Part shown: positions 47,085 through 58,500 of the stretch, one piece after another
How positions within the stretch are numbered: the stretch's first letter is position 1
Layout: every line of letters begins with the position of its first letter
Assembly (NCBI RefSeq): GCF_019393635.1
Contig: NC_057861.1
Coordinates: 545,200,711 to 545,264,710 of the forward strand
Origin: Dromiciops gliroides
Taxonomy: Eukaryota > Chordata > Mammalia > Microbiotheria > Microbiotheriidae
Direction of reading: 5' to 3'
DNA: 64,000 bases
Notes under the pieces: generated by a model
Database searches by the model: none
What the model was told of the DNA's origin: nothing
The model's input: the letters and a program-made list of their open reading frames with translations, nothing else
Program-made: the position numbers and the translations under genes

Positions 47085-47400
47085 TCATCTGCTCTTGTTT
47101 CTCATTCCAATAGGCAGTCCTTGCTCCTGTCTGGTCCAACCCTTAAGATATGCACATCCCCTCCCATCTCTTATCTGGATTATTGCAATAGCTTCCTACA
47201 TTCATTTTCCCCTCTTCTGGTCTATCCTATGTTGTAACCAAATATTTTCCACAGATCCGACCCTGACACCCCTAGTCGACCAACTTCCTCGCCCTGCTCT
47301 GTCCATTGCAAATGCCTGGAACGCACCCTCTCCATCCCTCCACCTCATAGTCACTCTCTTCTTTTTATACACCACCCAAGTACCCCCCCACACACACACA
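47085..47400 (+). repeat. L2-like LINE 3' relic
   Basis: 'tctggattattgcaatagct', 'tcctacattcattttcccct' and 'aatgcctggaacgcaccctc' follow the L2-type order. A short CA run closes it at 47390-47402. Confidence 0.62.
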
Positions 47401-47454
47401 CACCTACCTACATGGTGGTCTCTACCATTTGAATGTATCCCCAATACCTAGCAC

Positions 47455-47690
47455 AGCTGCGTGGCCTGGTGGGTAGAGCGATTGGCCTGGAGTCAAGACC
47501 TGACTTCAGATCTGGCTTCAGATGCTTACTTAGCTGTATGGCCCAGGACACAATTTGTTTCCTCAAATCTAAAGTGAGATACCTTCTTTCCTGGGTTGTT
47601 GTGAGGATCAAATGAGGTAATAACTGTAAAGCGGCTGTTGCATAGTAAGTGATATACGTTAGCTATTATTATTATTATCATATAGTAGCT
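47455..47690 (+). mobile_element. MIR-type SINE
   Basis: The tRNA-like head 'gcctggtgggtagagcgatt' is followed by 'ttgttgtgaggatcaaatga', 'taactgtaaagcgg' and ATT units. Confidence 0.72.
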
Positions 47691-50139
47691 TAATAAATGG
47701 TCATGGAGTGGATAAACATTTGTGACTACTATGTGCAAGGCACTATAGTAAAAGATCATTTTATTCAATTTCCAATTAAGAGAATTAATAAAGTAGACAG
47801 TGATTTTTAAAAAAAATTGATGTAAACCTAAGAAATTTTTAGGATGAAGATTATCAGGTGTTAGATCAGAGCTCTTAACCTTATTTGGTCACTCACCTCT
47901 GAAATTTTGGTTAAACCCACAGAGCCCTTGTCAGAATGTTTTAAAATATATAAAATATACAAAGGATTACAAAGGAAACCAAAAGTTAGTGAAAATAAAA
48001 ATGTATTTTTTTTCCATCCAAGTTCACAGATCCCTTTGAGGTCTGTGAATCCCCAGTTTTATAAAAACATCTATGTTAGATGGAGATACCTGCTAGTGAA
48101 GTGGAATAATGAAGCCCAAGTTCTACTGGAGACTGTAAATAGTCAGACAAAAGAAGGGATCTTAGGATTTCCCCCGTGTCTGGAGATTTTTATCACCAGA
48201 TGGGGCTGAGGTTGGGCCGAGTTAGGAGAGAATTGCAAGAGCATTCACAGAGCACCATATGCCATGGATACCTTGGACCAGGCCACCATTTAATGCCTTC
48301 TTCTTCAAAAGGTTTATGTATCAAGTCTTTTGGATTTTTTTCCCCTTGGGATATATATATCCAATTTCATAACAGGATCTGCTATACAGAATCCTGCCTT
48401 ATAGCCAACCGCCTCCCCCCAAATACATTTCTCTCACAAACTGAGAAATAACTGATATTAAAAGTATTTGCCTGCTTTCTGCCTGTGCTACCCATGTGCA
48501 CGCAACTTGCAGTTGAATGCTGATAGATGTGCTTTTCTTCTTTTCCAATGTTGCTGAGGTGGCGCTATGGAATGGAACATGGTAGCAAGAAAGTTCTGGC
48601 TGATGACCCATTAAGGCACCTCTGGGGTGGCACTTTTCATATCATCATCATTTATTGATATTAGCCCCAGGCCAGGTGATGATCCATGAACACTGCAACA
48701 AACAAGAAAAATGGCAAGTCTGAGTCATAAGGAAGCCTGCTCTCCTCTTACAGCCAGACAGCTTACCAGAAAGCACCAGTAGGCTTTCAGTAGTCATGGC
48801 ACTGATACTGAGGCCTTGTGGTATGAAGAGTGTAAACCTCTCCTGGTGAATGGAGGCAGAGAAGACAAATTGGTTGTTTGGGTTCTGGAAGACTAACAGC
48901 TAAAGAACTATTGTTTTGCACACAACAGATGCTCAAGAAATATTTTAAAAATCACATTCACGATGGAAAATATGAGAAAAACCTGCCAGGTGGAAAAAAG
49001 GGAGGGTTGAGAAAAGAACTTATTGTTCATCCAGAAGATGCAAAGTTTCTGAAAACCACTGTGCAGGGAGAGTACACAGGATCCCAGGGGATAAAAGGAT
49101 CAAGGGTACCAGCTGGAACTACAAAGGTCAGTATCCAAAGCTAGTGCTCTCTGCCGGCAGAGTGGGTGGGGGATGATATTCCAGGTAGATCCAATTTCAG
49201 TTTTGTCTCTTCTGACCTATGTGTGATACCCACGGTCACTAGGAAAGCTCCCTCTGGGTGAATGCTGAGAATTGGGGCTTCTTAACAGTTTGGTTTGGAG
49301 GTTATGCTGGGTGGGGGCAAGGGGACTCTAATTAGCACCCAAGTGGAAAATTGAGACCAAGGGAAAAAGCAGTGTCATACTGAGGATTTTGCTTTCTAAA
49401 GCCAAAGGGAAATCTGGGCTATGAATAATCTGTATGCCCTGGGTTGTGGGTGGAAAAAGAGGAGCTGTTGCTGCTGACTAGAAGGGCAAACTCGGCGCTC
49501 TGCAAGGGTCATCACTATGCTGCTCAATCACCAGTAATCACTAAATGCTGACTCTGGACCAGCATGGTGGCAGAGACCTTTTAAGGCTTTCTATAGAAAG
49601 CAGGAAAATGATTTTAAAATTGTGATTATTGTGATGTGGTGGAATGTTATAAAAGTGTTTCCTCCAAGTCTGAAATGTAAAAAAAGTCAAACCAAACCAG
49701 GACACGGATCTACCGAAACTGACAAGCTAGTGGCTTAAGGCTGTCAAATCACTTTCCACTCTGGAAACCATTTATAAAATGGAAATAAGGTCCATCCAGC
49801 GCTAAGGTGCATGATTCAAACGTCCCTGGGAAACTAGAAAAGGCAGCTGAAGGCTGAAAATGGGGAGAAGGGGAATGCTTCCTTAGGCAAGTGGCTTCAT
49901 TTTTATTTAGTCCCATAAGGTCACCTTAGCTGTGAGCTGTGTTTTATGTAATTTTTTGAAATTTTTTCTTAATACCATCTTTTCCTGTCCCTCCTTGATA
50001 GTTGTAGCTTATTTAAAGTAGAACATCAGTCGAATTTTTCAAAAAGCATCCTGTGTAACCCTTGGTCTTCCTGTATATGTGCAGCTCTACCAGTACTGTA
50101 CAGTATATCTGAGCTCTGCCAGTCAAGCAGGGATCAGAG

Positions 50140-50270
50140 GTGTAGAGATTAATGGAACCTCAGAGGAAATGTAATCCAACCCCAACATTTTACATGAAGT
50201 TAAATGATTTCTCCAAGGTCACAGAGGTGGAACTTGAAGCCAAGTCCTTTGACTCTAAATAGTGTCTTTT
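50140..50270 (-). mobile_element. MIR-type SINE fragment, antisense
   Basis: 'aatccaaccccaacatttta', 'tctccaaggtcacagaggtg' and 'aagtcctttgactctaaata'. Confidence 0.6.
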
Positions 50271-50924
50271 TTTCTTGCACACAACAAAAATCTGAACCTT
50301 TGTGCCAACCAGGCCACAAAGAATGAAGTAATAGGGACTGAAAAGGTAAGGAATGCCTTAATTCTTCCTTTCCAAATCTGGGCTGAGTGACAGCTAGCTG
50401 ATTCTGTGCACCAATCTAGCTAGAGCCACTCCAGACTGTAGGATATAGCAGTCCCATGCCCCTGCACAAAACGTGGCATACCGGAGAACTTGCAGATCTT
50501 TTGGGGATGGCCAATTGAATCCTAAGGCCTGACCCTTGGCAAATTTAGGGCTGGGAAAGAAAAATGTTGAAATGTGAATGAAGAGAAGGTTTGGGGGCTC
50601 TCAGGGCCTGAGTCAGGCTGAAAGGTGCTTTTAGAAAAGGGTGGGAAAGGGACCTGGATGCTGACAGACTACCAAGTGTGGTCTAGGGAGGGAGGACAGG
50701 AGGAAAACTTCCCTCCCTTTCCCACCTTTCCAGGGGAGAAAAAACACACAAAGACACACTCTGTCTTTCTCCCTCCCTCCTTTTCTCTTTCCTTCCCTCT
50801 TTCCTCTCTCATTCACTCACACAAAGCGTTCCTGATTTAGTGAGAAGACAGTGCTCTCTAGTGGCCAGAACAAAAGGACCCGTTCCATCTGCACCCTCAC
50901 AAGTGCACAGGCTGACAGTTCATG

Positions 50925-51100
50925 AAGGAACCTCAGAGTCCAACCCTTCTAGAGTAGACTCGATAGGTGGTCATCTAGCCTCTGAAGACCTCCAGTGTGG
51001 GGAAGCCCACTACTTCCTGAGGCCTGGGGGGGAAAGAAGGTCTTCCCCCTCATCACCTTGAGGTATGTGAAGAACCTCTGCTTAGAGGTTTGAGATGCAG
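50925..51100 (+). repeat. CR1/L3-like LINE 3' relic
   Basis: 'gaacctcagagtccaaccct', 'aggtggtcatctagcctctg', 'gaagacctccagtgtgggga' and 'actacttcctgaggcc' follow the CR1/L3 3' order ('...tagtccaaccc...'). Confidence 0.6.
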
Positions 51101-51414
51101 GGTCTGGACCTTTGTCTTTAAATTGGAAATAAGGGGGGGGGGGGGAGAAGAAAAGCCTCTCAGTGTGGGACTGGCTGTTCATGGTAACATGGCATGAGTT
51201 CTCTGTCTTGGGGTGGAGAAAACACCACCCTTAAATCTTCTCACATGAGAAGACTGTTGGAGAATGGCAGTCAGCTGCCCCAAAGAAAAAGGAATTGGCA
51301 TTCGGCTAGGTTGAGGTTTGCTTATCATTGCAGCCCAGCCCCAGAGCCTGCCTTGCCTGTGCCCTGCCTCTCCCTCTCTCTCTGTGGCAATCCTGATGAA
51401 AATCCCCTTTGCTA

Positions 51415-52385
51415 GATCACCTTCTATAACATACTCCCCAACTGTGGGTATACCCTAAAGCTTTTCCCTGGGCTCTTTTCTCCCTTGGGGACCACATTCC
51501 CTCCCATGGATTTAATCACTATCTCTATGCAGATGACTCCCAGCCCATCTGTCTCCTGAGCACCAGTCCCGCGTCTCTACCTGCTTCCTGAATCTTTCAC
51601 AGTCGATGTCCTGCAGTCATCAGACGTGTGCAAAGTTGACCTCATTCTCTCATGAGCTTCTATGTTTCTGACAAGGACACAACCATCTGCTCACCCGGGC
51701 TTGCCGCTTTGGCTTCATCCTCGACAGGCCACTCTCCCTCAGCCCACATACCCAGCCGATGGCTGGATCCTGGATTTATCTCCAAATACTTGTCACATCC
51801 TTCTCTTTATTACCATGGCCTTCACCCTAGGTGAGGTCCTCAGCATCTCTCACCTGGAGTTCTCCTACAACAGTCCCCTAATCAGTTTCTCTCCCTTTCT
51901 AAAGTCTCTCCTCTCTCCAACACATCCTCCACACACTTAACTGCCAGAGTGATTTTCCTAAAGTAAAAACCTGACTGTTGTCACCTCCCTATTTAATAAA
52001 CTCCCTACTATCTCTAGGACAAAATACATGTCCCTTCAAAACCAGGGCCCACCCAGCTTTCCTCCACGTGGTCCTGCCTCATCAATGGCTTTCTTGCTAT
52101 TCCCTCACACACAACACTCCAGGTCCCACCTCCTCAGCTTTGAACTGGCTGTGCCTCCTGCCTGGAACACTCTCCCTCCTACCTCAGCCCCACTTCTTAG
52201 AATGCCTCATTTCCTTCCAACTGCTGAAGTGCTTCCTTCCCCATGGAGCCTTTCCCGACTTCCCCATTAGTGCCACGCTATCTCCACCCAGACTGTCAGC
52301 TCCATGAACTCAGGGGCTGTTTCATTTCCCTGTCTTCACAGTGCCCAGTCCTGCCTGACTCCGGGAGATACTCAGTACATGAGGG
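51415..52385 (+). repeat. L2-like LINE 3' relic, long
   Basis: It keeps the L2-type order for almost 1 kb: 'aatcactatctctatgcaga', 'tgactcccagcccatctgtc', 'ctgcctggaacactctccct', 'catggagcctttcccgactt', 'tcagctccatgaactcaggg'. Frames on the plus strand are repeat remnants, not genes. It ends just downstream of the last recognised REXO5 exon, so it may supply REXO5 3' sequence; TTTATT at 51806 reads AATAAA on the minus strand. Confidence 0.68.
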
Positions 52386-52455
52386 ACAGGAGGGGCAGTT
52401 GTACCTTGGTGGTTCATGCATTGCACAGGGTTCCCCAGGCCCAGCCTCCGCCCAT

Positions 52456-52578
52456 TTACCTCTCTGTTCCTGGTAGGAGGACGATGCAGAGAGTGCTGGG
52501 CGGCAGTCGCCCATGGAGCTTCTTGACCCTCTCATCTAACCGACTCATGGCTATCTTCAGTTCTTCTCCCTGTGGCGA
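52456..52578 (-). CDS. REXO5: REXO5 exon G (last recognised exon, with a stop)
   Basis: Acceptor GTTTGCCCAG, then 40 codons, S-P-Q-G-E-E-L-K to L-C-I-V-L-L-P-G-T-E-R, and TAA. The L-L-P-G-T motif matches the C-terminal region of REXO5. The stop overlaps a donor-like GAGAG|GTAAAT, so the exon could also end two bases into the last codon and continue elsewhere. Confidence 0.8.
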   Translation of the reverse strand, partial: SPQGEELKIAMSRLDERVKKLHGRLPPSTLCIVLLPGTER

Positions 52579-55500
52579 CTGGGCAAACCCATAAGAAAGA
52601 GAGGTAAGTTCTGGGGCTTTGGGGGCCCTCATCTGGTTATTATGAAGTCTTTCTGCCAAACACTGTGTATGGACAGAAGAATAAGGGTCTCAGGCCTTTC
52701 TGAAGCTGAGAAGCTAAAACTAGAGCTAAGATCAAGAAGGTCTCTTCTTCTCCCATCTTGAGCCAGTTTAGGAACACTTCAGCCTGCACATATCACAGAC
52801 AATGACCTTGGCAGAGAAGGGTGGGAGAGAAACTAGCAGAAATTTATTGTGCAATCTTTTTTTTTTTTTTAAGTGGGGCAATGAGGGTTAAGTGACTTGC
52901 CCTAGGGTCACACAGCTAATAAGTGTCAAATGTCTGAGCCCGGATTTGAACTCAGGTCCTCCTGAATCCAGAGTCAGGGCTCCATCCACTGCGCCACCTA
53001 GCTGCCCCCTGTGCATTCTTTATTGGTGAAGCCGAAAGCACTAAATAAAGCAAGAAGACTTAGGTCCTGGTCTTAGTTGTGAAACCCCTAGTCCATGAAA
53101 CCCCTAAATCTCTCTACATCTCAATTTCCTCATCCATAAAATGGGGTGGACTCAGGGTCCTTTGGGCTCTATTACTTTTACTCTGCAAAGAGAAGCTTGT
53201 CATCTCTCTTCATTCTCACAAAGGCTGGGAGCAACAACAGAGGCACTGAAGTCATATGGGGGGTGAGAAGAAGACAATGGGGAAATTGGAAGCATTCAGT
53301 AGAGGGAGGCATAATGAGTGATGATAGGTGCAAAGATCTGAAAACAATGGAGGGGCCACTCTAGGATACAGAGTGGTTAAGAGTAACTGAGCAGGCTATC
53401 TGTAGCACTTGAATTTAGCTGGGTTACTACTGTGGCCTGCCCTGGAGAAGGCTTTCTAAACAACAGAACACTAGGGACATCAGTGACTGTATTTACCGAA
53501 GGAGAGTTTTCCTTTGAGGCTAGTGGGGCAATGTCAGGTCCTTGTGGGCTTCCTGGGTCAGGGCAGGAGTGACAGATCCACTCGTGGAGGTGGCTGGGGG
53601 TCAGGGCTCTCCTGCACACCAGCTTCCAGCTGAGGCCAGTTGGGCCCTGCAGAATTTTCAGGGCATTCTGGGCACCTTCAGAGCTTCTAAATTCTGGAAG
53701 TAAAAACATAATATATTAACAGTAGCCCAGAACACAGTAGCATTCAGGATGTCAAAGTTCATCAGGCCCAAAACACTGGCCCCTGTGGGTCAGGCTTCAG
53801 GACTGCTCTCTGCCTTCCATCTACTGTCCCCCTCTCCTCAATGAGATGCACCCCCTTCCTGATATCCCTGGCCCCCTCCAATGTCAAATGAAGTGACAGC
53901 GACTCACTCAAGAAGCAATACTTCTTGTGCTTTTTGCTTTGAGGATCCACAGGCAAGAAGACAGCTTCCAGACAGGGCAAGAGACTGAACTTCTGGTACA
54001 TGTCCTCTTCAGTATAGCTCTCCTTCATGCCATTCACATAAATGGTACCTTCATTCTCTGGGTCTGTCTCCAGGGCGCTCACCAAGGTGTCGCAGTCCAG
54101 AGTGAGCTCCTGCACTGGCCTCAGCACCTGGAATGGAAAACAATGAAGACTGACAGATGAGTCTCACCTGTTCACCCATCAGCCTTAAGCAGCTTCCAAA
54201 GGCTGCCCATCTGATCCTGCTAGCTTCTGTTAGGTTAGATGGATAAAGGCGCTCATATTTGGTTCTTTCCCCCCAATCAGAAAGAGCCCTCAGAGCAAAG
54301 TGCCCAGGGCCCTAACAAGTAACAAGGAAGACAAGATGGGTATATATTCAACCTGGTAATTCGCGATAACAACAGCTGATATTTTCAAAGCATTCTCATT
54401 TGAGCCTCACAACCACTGAGGTTGATCTATAGCTAATATCTCCATTTTACAGATGAAGAAACAGGTTCAGGTTAAATGTCTTGCCCACAGTCCCAAAGCT
54501 GGTAAGTAACAATAAATAACAGGTACTTAATAAATGTATATGGAATTAAGTTAAACTAGATATTCCTGACTCCAAATCCAAAACACTACCCACCAGGACC
54601 ATGGTAATGTAGAAATTTATTTTGATTTGGGGACCCTACCTTTAGGCTGAGATTAGAAAACCTTAGGCCCTCAGGGTCTCTTCTGTGTGGGAGGTGCTGG
54701 TGCCCCTCCCCCACTGCTTCAGCTGAGCCAAAAAGCCCCGTGGGCTGTACAAGATGCCAGGTCAGACAGCTGGGGGGGAAAAGCCCCCAGCTTCCTCCGC
54801 CCTGAGCGGAGGTATCTGAGAGATGCTGGGCTCTGGCGTAGCCTGTGCTGAGGCAAGTGATGCTCGAGCATGCCTGCAGCCCCAGCCACAGCCCTGGCTA
54901 GCGGATTAGCTTGGTGTGTGGGTGCAAGAAGCCCCGAGATTTGAGTGGAGAGAAGGAAAGGTATATACAGACCTGGGGGTTAGACTCAGGGGGGTGGAGA
55001 AGAGGTCAAGAGGCAGCTGACAAGATTAGAAAGGTTGGAACGTGACAGACTAGAGACGGAACTACAAGGATGCAGGAGAAGAGGGGAAGGACTAGGAGCA
55101 GGGACAAGAGAGGCAGAAGGGCAGCCTGATGGAGCAGAAAGACAGACAGAAGGTCGGTGAGAGAGAAACACAGGGGTTCAGCGGTGGCAGTAAGGAGAGG
55201 AAAGTTAGAAGCAGAGGGATTTACAAAGTGAAAGGGGCTCGGAGTTAGAATAAAGGACCTGAGTGCCCTAAGGCAAGAGGCGGCCAAGGCCCTTACTGTA
55301 TTAAAGAAGTTCCAAGCGCAGCAGGTGGGAAAGAGATGCAGTGGAAAGAGACACACTGCAATGCAGTCAGGCTGTACATTTTATTTCCCTATATTCTTAA
55401 TTTTAAATAGTATCTCATAAATAAACTCTGCTTTGATTATTTAGTTAAGAGGCTTCTTAATATTTTGCTTATCAATTTGGGAGTGGAGCAGTGTGGTGGA

Positions 55501-58500
55501 ACTTGATAAACGGCCCACATTAAATTAATAGATAGCGAAATAGTCAACAGTCCCAGATTAAGTCCTCCAGTCAGATTAGTCCCCCCAAATTAAGCTAGTC
55601 ATCAAAAATATTTCCACAGTAACTAATCAAGGTCTTCACTTTTGAAGAGCACTGCTAGTTTTCTTACTCTCCCGATACTTTTCTGCAGGAGGAATGGGCA
55701 AGCTACCTCACTCCCATGTATGTTCTGTGTCTTCACACTAGGGCTGGCCTCAGATAAATGAGCAGCACACTATGCTAGTAACGATGGCACCTGGGTTAGC
55801 AGTGTGCATTCCCCAAAACAGGCTCTTAAGAACTCCCTGAAGAATGCATGCAGCTAGGAGGTCTTGGTCCTGTTTTCATTCAGCAGTTCTCAAGTGCTCT
55901 CTACCTTGATCCGGGCACCTTGGACACAAGCACCACTCAAAGTCTCTATGGCCAGCTGGGCAGCTTCTAGTACTCCGTACTGGATGCAAAGATAGGGCTG
56001 CAAAGAGAGAAGCCAGACTTAGAATCAATCCTGCTTCTAGCTTTCACTTTTCACTGTAGGAACTAAAGAAAGCTTCTAGGTGAATCATGTCAGTCAAGAA
56101 CACCAAGAGCAACTAAGTATAAGCCTGGTGATATTATGGGCAGAGCTTGCTGGTTTTTCTGGCCTGTTTTTTATGGGGTCATCATATTCCACATTCTGGG
56201 TCCTCAACTCTGGAAATCTGGGACCTGTATATTTCTATTCAGCCATGACTAGAATTGGGGAAACTAAGTCATATTAACTAAACTCGAATGAGACTAATTT
56301 ATAATACAGAATGCAAGTCTGCTAATCCTCAATGGGAAATAAACCATGGTAGAACTCCCTTCCTGGAGGAAAGCCCGTATCAGAAGATTATCCATGGAGC
56401 AGAGAATGAAGGGGAAACAAACAGAAAAATAGCTACTGTCAAAAAGAAGTGATATAGCCCAATGCTGGCCTTTTCCCATCTCCTGTTACTTCTGTCAGCT
56501 TCTGGGCTCCCTTTCCCTCTGCACTAAAACACAACAATCCTATATTCTCCAACTGTCGTTTTTCAGTATTCCTTATTTAACTTCTGCCCTTAAAACATTA
56601 CCTTGTGATGTTGCAATTTCAGATCCTTTTAAAAAAATCTGTTGCACACTGTCTGATGGACTAAATCCCTGTAACCAAGCACCAGCCTAGCTAAGATCAG
56701 AGATAGACATCCCCAGTGTGGCATGGCAGCAGGAGTGAAAACTGCTTACTAAGCTGTAGAGGGGCTAGGTTCTATGTTGATATAGGGCAGGTATTCACAG
56801 GCATGAAAGCAAATATAGTTTAGCTTGGCAGCTTCCCAAGGTGGTAAAGGAGGTTTTTAGGTTTTTTTCCTCTCTCTCCATGTATATATGTATTTGTGTA
56901 TGTATATACACACACATACACGCTTGGACATAGTAAGTACTATATAAATGTTAGATATTATTATTATTGCTATTTTATTTATGAATCACTTCTGAGGGTG
57001 GATTATTTTTTTCAAGGATTTTCACAGATGGTCTATGATTTCATGGTATACATGAGTTCTTGTTATCCCCAATCCCAGCTTTGGGGTCTCAGTTCTTCTA
57101 ACCTTTACCCTCTAAAGGGTGTGTGGCACAGGGGAAAGAACATTAGAAGTGGAATTGTAAAATGTAAATTTGAGTCCTGGCTCTGTCCTCTAGCAGATGT
57201 GGTTGCAACTTCACAGAAACTGTTTGCTCATCTGTAAAATGGGGATAATAATAGACATGACTTATTTCACGAGATCACTATAAAAACAGAAGAGATACTG
57301 TATCTCAAAAGGCCATGCAAATGTAAAAGTAATACAGACTTGCATACTACTCACAAAAATAATCAAAGGTCAGTGGTCCTGGCTAGCTATTGAAATCCCT
57401 TAGTCTTAGCTTTTTCTGCAGAACTAGAGTTGCTAAGGCTGCCTCAGAAACATTCCTGGCTTTCTAAATACCTCTTCTTGGCTGTATGGAGCCTTTCTAC
57501 CTAAATCCCCAAATGTCACTGATTCTTTGTAATTATTCAAGCTGCTGTTTCTTCTTCCCATGACAAAGACAGTGGTAAGGTACAGAGAGAAGAGGCAGCT
57601 TAATGTCCTAGATTGTCACGGAGCTGGATATGACTGTCTGGAAGACATAGGTTCAAATCCTACCTCTGACTCATACTGGTTGTGAATATAGCATTAATCT
57701 CTCAGTGCCCCAGTCAACTATCTCAGACTATGTAAATTGCAGAATAAGTGACAATCTACATTGGCTGAGGAGTGTTTTTACGTCAATTAAAAAATCCAAG
57801 GAGATTAACACTTCTGTGTAGTTACCACCACGCTAAGTGTAATAAGTATACTCTGTTCTCACGGCAGGAAATATCTCACTCTGAAAGATATTTTCAAAAC
57901 CTTTTTTCTTTTTTCATTTTCTCCATAATGAATTTACAGAACTATAGAAATAGAAGGGAACTCAGAGGTATCTAGTTCAACCTGCAACTAAAAAATCCCT
58001 ATCTTATAAATGGTGATCCAGCCTGTGTTTAAATATTGCCCAGTGAAGGGGGTAGCACCTACGACCTCTTGAGACAGTCCATTCCATTTTTAGATAGCTC
58101 CAGTTGTGAGGAGGCAGTTCTACTCAACATTCCTGATGTGGTCTGACTTAATGTCATAATAAGACCTTTTTTCAAAACATGGAATAATCAGAAAAGTGGC
58201 AAAAACTCATCCCTTGTAGTTTTGCTACATTAAACCTGCATCCCTTCATCTTGGACATAAAGAAGAGAGAAGTGAAACCCAAAGTCACTTCCCACCAGGA
58301 CCACTGCTTCTTATCTGTGAAAGGTACACAGGTCATCTCCATAAGAGGTTTCATTTTGTGGCTGTCATTCTGTCCCAGCAGGGGCTGAAGGGTGCTTCTC
58401 TTGGCTCTTTACCTCATCAGTTTCAAGAATGACTTCGAATGAACAGATGGGGCCAAAGCTTGCAAACAACTTCTTCAGGGGCTTGAGGCAGAAGTTCTCC

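Larger units (their letters stand above)
42130..52455. other. Convergent intergenic region
   Basis: It lies between the DCUN1D3 poly(A) site and the last recognised REXO5 exon. It holds SINEs (43167, 45376, 45738), MIR-type fragments, L2 and CR1/L3 relics and microsatellite bits. A further REXO5 terminal exon may be hidden here. I see nothing recognisable in 43310-44440, 47800-50130 or 50280-50920. Confidence 0.6.
55998..58412 (-). other. REXO5: REXO5 intron between exons C and D
   Basis: 2.4 kb with an ATGTAT-rich tract (56876-56922), MIR-type fragments at 57115-57320 and 57590-57790 and a CR1/L3-like relic at 57945-58345. Confidence 0.85.

Noticed and set aside
47455..47525. tRNA gene
   Set aside because: The tRNA-like A and B boxes belong to a MIR-type SINE head; no cloverleaf with paired acceptor stem can be formed.
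48878..49144. 88-codon plus-strand frame rich in K and G
   Set aside because: No recognised domain, no splice signals or poly(A), and no relation to REXO5 or DCUN1D3.
51652..52307. Several plus-strand frames of 60-110 codons
   Set aside because: They lie in the L2-like LINE relic and have no common frame or conserved motif.
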